A stretch of 5,945 nucleotides of DNA from Pseudomonadota bacterium (GTDB lineage Bacteria; Pseudomonadota; Gammaproteobacteria; Burkholderiales; Casimicrobiaceae): positions 1 to 5,945 of the forward strand of contig JAKLIE010000141.1 of the NCBI GenBank assembly GCA_022709775.1. The letters run 5' to 3'. The notes beneath the pieces are model-generated. The model did no database searches and had not been told where the DNA came from. It saw only the letters and a list, made by a program, of their open reading frames with translations. Shown here one piece after another: positions 5,213 through 5,945 of the stretch. The position numbers were made by a program, and so were the translations under genes. Numbering within the stretch: position 1 is the stretch's first letter; each line of letters starts with the position of its first letter.

Positions 5213-5945
5213 GCCCGATCCCGACGCGGGCATGGCGATGTCCCCTTCCTCCGATTCCCCGGCGACGGCCGTCGCGCCGCGCGCGCGCCGGTCGGCATGG
5301 TGGCGCGCGCTGCGTCCGCACCAGTGGTCGAAGAATCTCCTCGTGTTCGTGCCGGCGGTGGCTTCCCACCGCTACGGCGACCCGGCCACCATGCTCGCCG
5401 CGCTGGCGATGTTCGTCGCGATGGGGCTCGCGGCGTCGGCGATCTACCTCGTCAACGACATCGCGGACCGGGACGCGGACCGGCGCCACGCGCGCAAGCG
5501 TCACCGGCCATTCGCGTCGGGCGAGCTCGACGCAGGCGCAGGCGCCGCGGTGGCGGCGGTGCTGCTCGCGCTCTCGGCGTCGCTCGCCGTCACGACGCTC
5601 CCCCTCGCCGCCGTCGCGTGGCTCGCCGCCTACGCGGCGCTGGCGCTCGGCTACACGTTCGTGCTCAAGCGCTGGGTCGGGGCCGACGTCGCGGTCCTCG
5701 CCGGCCTCTACGTGATGCGCGTGGTCGCGGGGGGTGCGGCGATCGGCGTGGACGCGTCGCCTTGGCTCCTCGCGCTCTCGTTCGCGCTGTTCGCGAGCCT
5801 CGCGCTCGCCAAGCGCTACGCCGAGCTGCGCGAGGCGCAGCACGCTGCCGCGGGCCGCCTGCCGGGACGCGGCTACGAGCGGCGGCACCTCGCGCCGCTG
5901 CGCGCCGCCGGTCTCGCGTGCGCTGCGGCATCGGCGCTGATCATC
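5211..5945 (+). CDS. UbiA-family membrane prenyltransferase, DPPR synthase-like (3' truncated)
   Basis: The first 245 codons of a polytopic prenyltransferase that runs off the right edge; family members are about 290-310 residues. Motifs, numbered from the ATG at 5211, are: LRPHQWSKNLLVF from 34, the first prenyl-diphosphate/Mg-binding motif NDIADRDAD at 82-90, KRHRPFASGEL from 96, a reduced second motif YTFVLKRWVGAD at 148-159, and ALAKRYAEL ending at 206. This pattern matches the UbiA branch containing decaprenyl-phosphate 5-phosphoribosyltransferase (mycobacterial Rv3806c). That enzyme joins phosphoribosyl pyrophosphate to polyprenyl phosphate at the inner membrane, the first step towards polyprenyl-phosphate arabinose. 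Many proteobacterial relatives carry an N-terminal HAD phosphatase domain; here only about 30 residues precede the membrane domain, so it is a stand-alone UbiA. ATGs at 5211, 5232 and 5238 are all in frame. The longest is given, but the TAGAAT overlapping 5211 favours the later ones. It is divergent from FkbM and is probably the first gene of a rightward operon. A quinone or heme role is less likely given the motifs. Confidence 0.88.
   Translation, partial: MPDPDAGMAMSPSSDSPATAVAPRARRSAWWRALRPHQWSKNLLVFVPAVASHRYGDPATMLAALAMFVAMGLAASAIYLVNDIADRDADRRHARKRHRPFASGELDAGAGAAVAAVLLALSASLAVTTLPLAAVAWLAAYAALALGYTFVLKRWVGADVAVLAGLYVMRVVAGGAAIGVDASPWLLALSFALFASLALAKRYAELREAQHAAAGRLPGRGYERRHLAPLRAAGLACAAASALII

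Overview
The window is a compact, very GC-rich (about 70% by eye) bacterial segment that reads as part of a cell-surface glycan or glycolipid locus. Codon third positions are nearly all G or C, starts include GTG, and genes overlap by a few bases. These traits fit a free-living soil-type bacterium, perhaps a betaproteobacterium-like or other deep environmental lineage. The sequence alone does not fix the taxon, and no rRNA, tRNA or housekeeping marker is present.

Left part, plus strand, 1-4201. Four genes form a tight chain with 4-base stop/start overlaps. They are: the 3' end of what is probably a family-2 glycosyltransferase (GT2); a 696-residue polytopic membrane protein with the signature motifs of the DUF2298 / 'Chlor_Arch_YYY' family, whose function is unknown; a GT4-type glycosyltransferase; and a class I SAM-dependent methyltransferase. 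The chain reads as one operon. A cytoplasmic GT2 would make or extend a lipid-linked sugar, the membrane protein may act as a GT-C-like enzyme on the outer face, the GT4 would add another sugar on the cytoplasmic side, and the methyltransferase would modify the product. That division of labour is inference.

Middle, minus strand, 4191 to about 5090. A FkbM-type methyltransferase converges on the operon. Its stop overlaps the end of the other methyltransferase by 11 bases, and both stop codons sit inside one small perfect inverted repeat. Its start is uncertain (5090, 4982 or 4934).

Right part, plus strand, 5211-5945. After a roughly 120-bp divergent spacer, a UbiA-type membrane prenyltransferase begins and runs off the end. 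It is close in motif layout to decaprenylphosphoryl-5-phosphoribose (DPPR) synthase. If that is its activity, the locus also makes a polyprenyl-phosphate pentose donor, which a membrane glycosyltransferase of the DUF2298 kind could in principle use. No stretch above 300 bases lacks a gene. I saw no CRISPR array, insertion sequence, RNA gene or long repeat.
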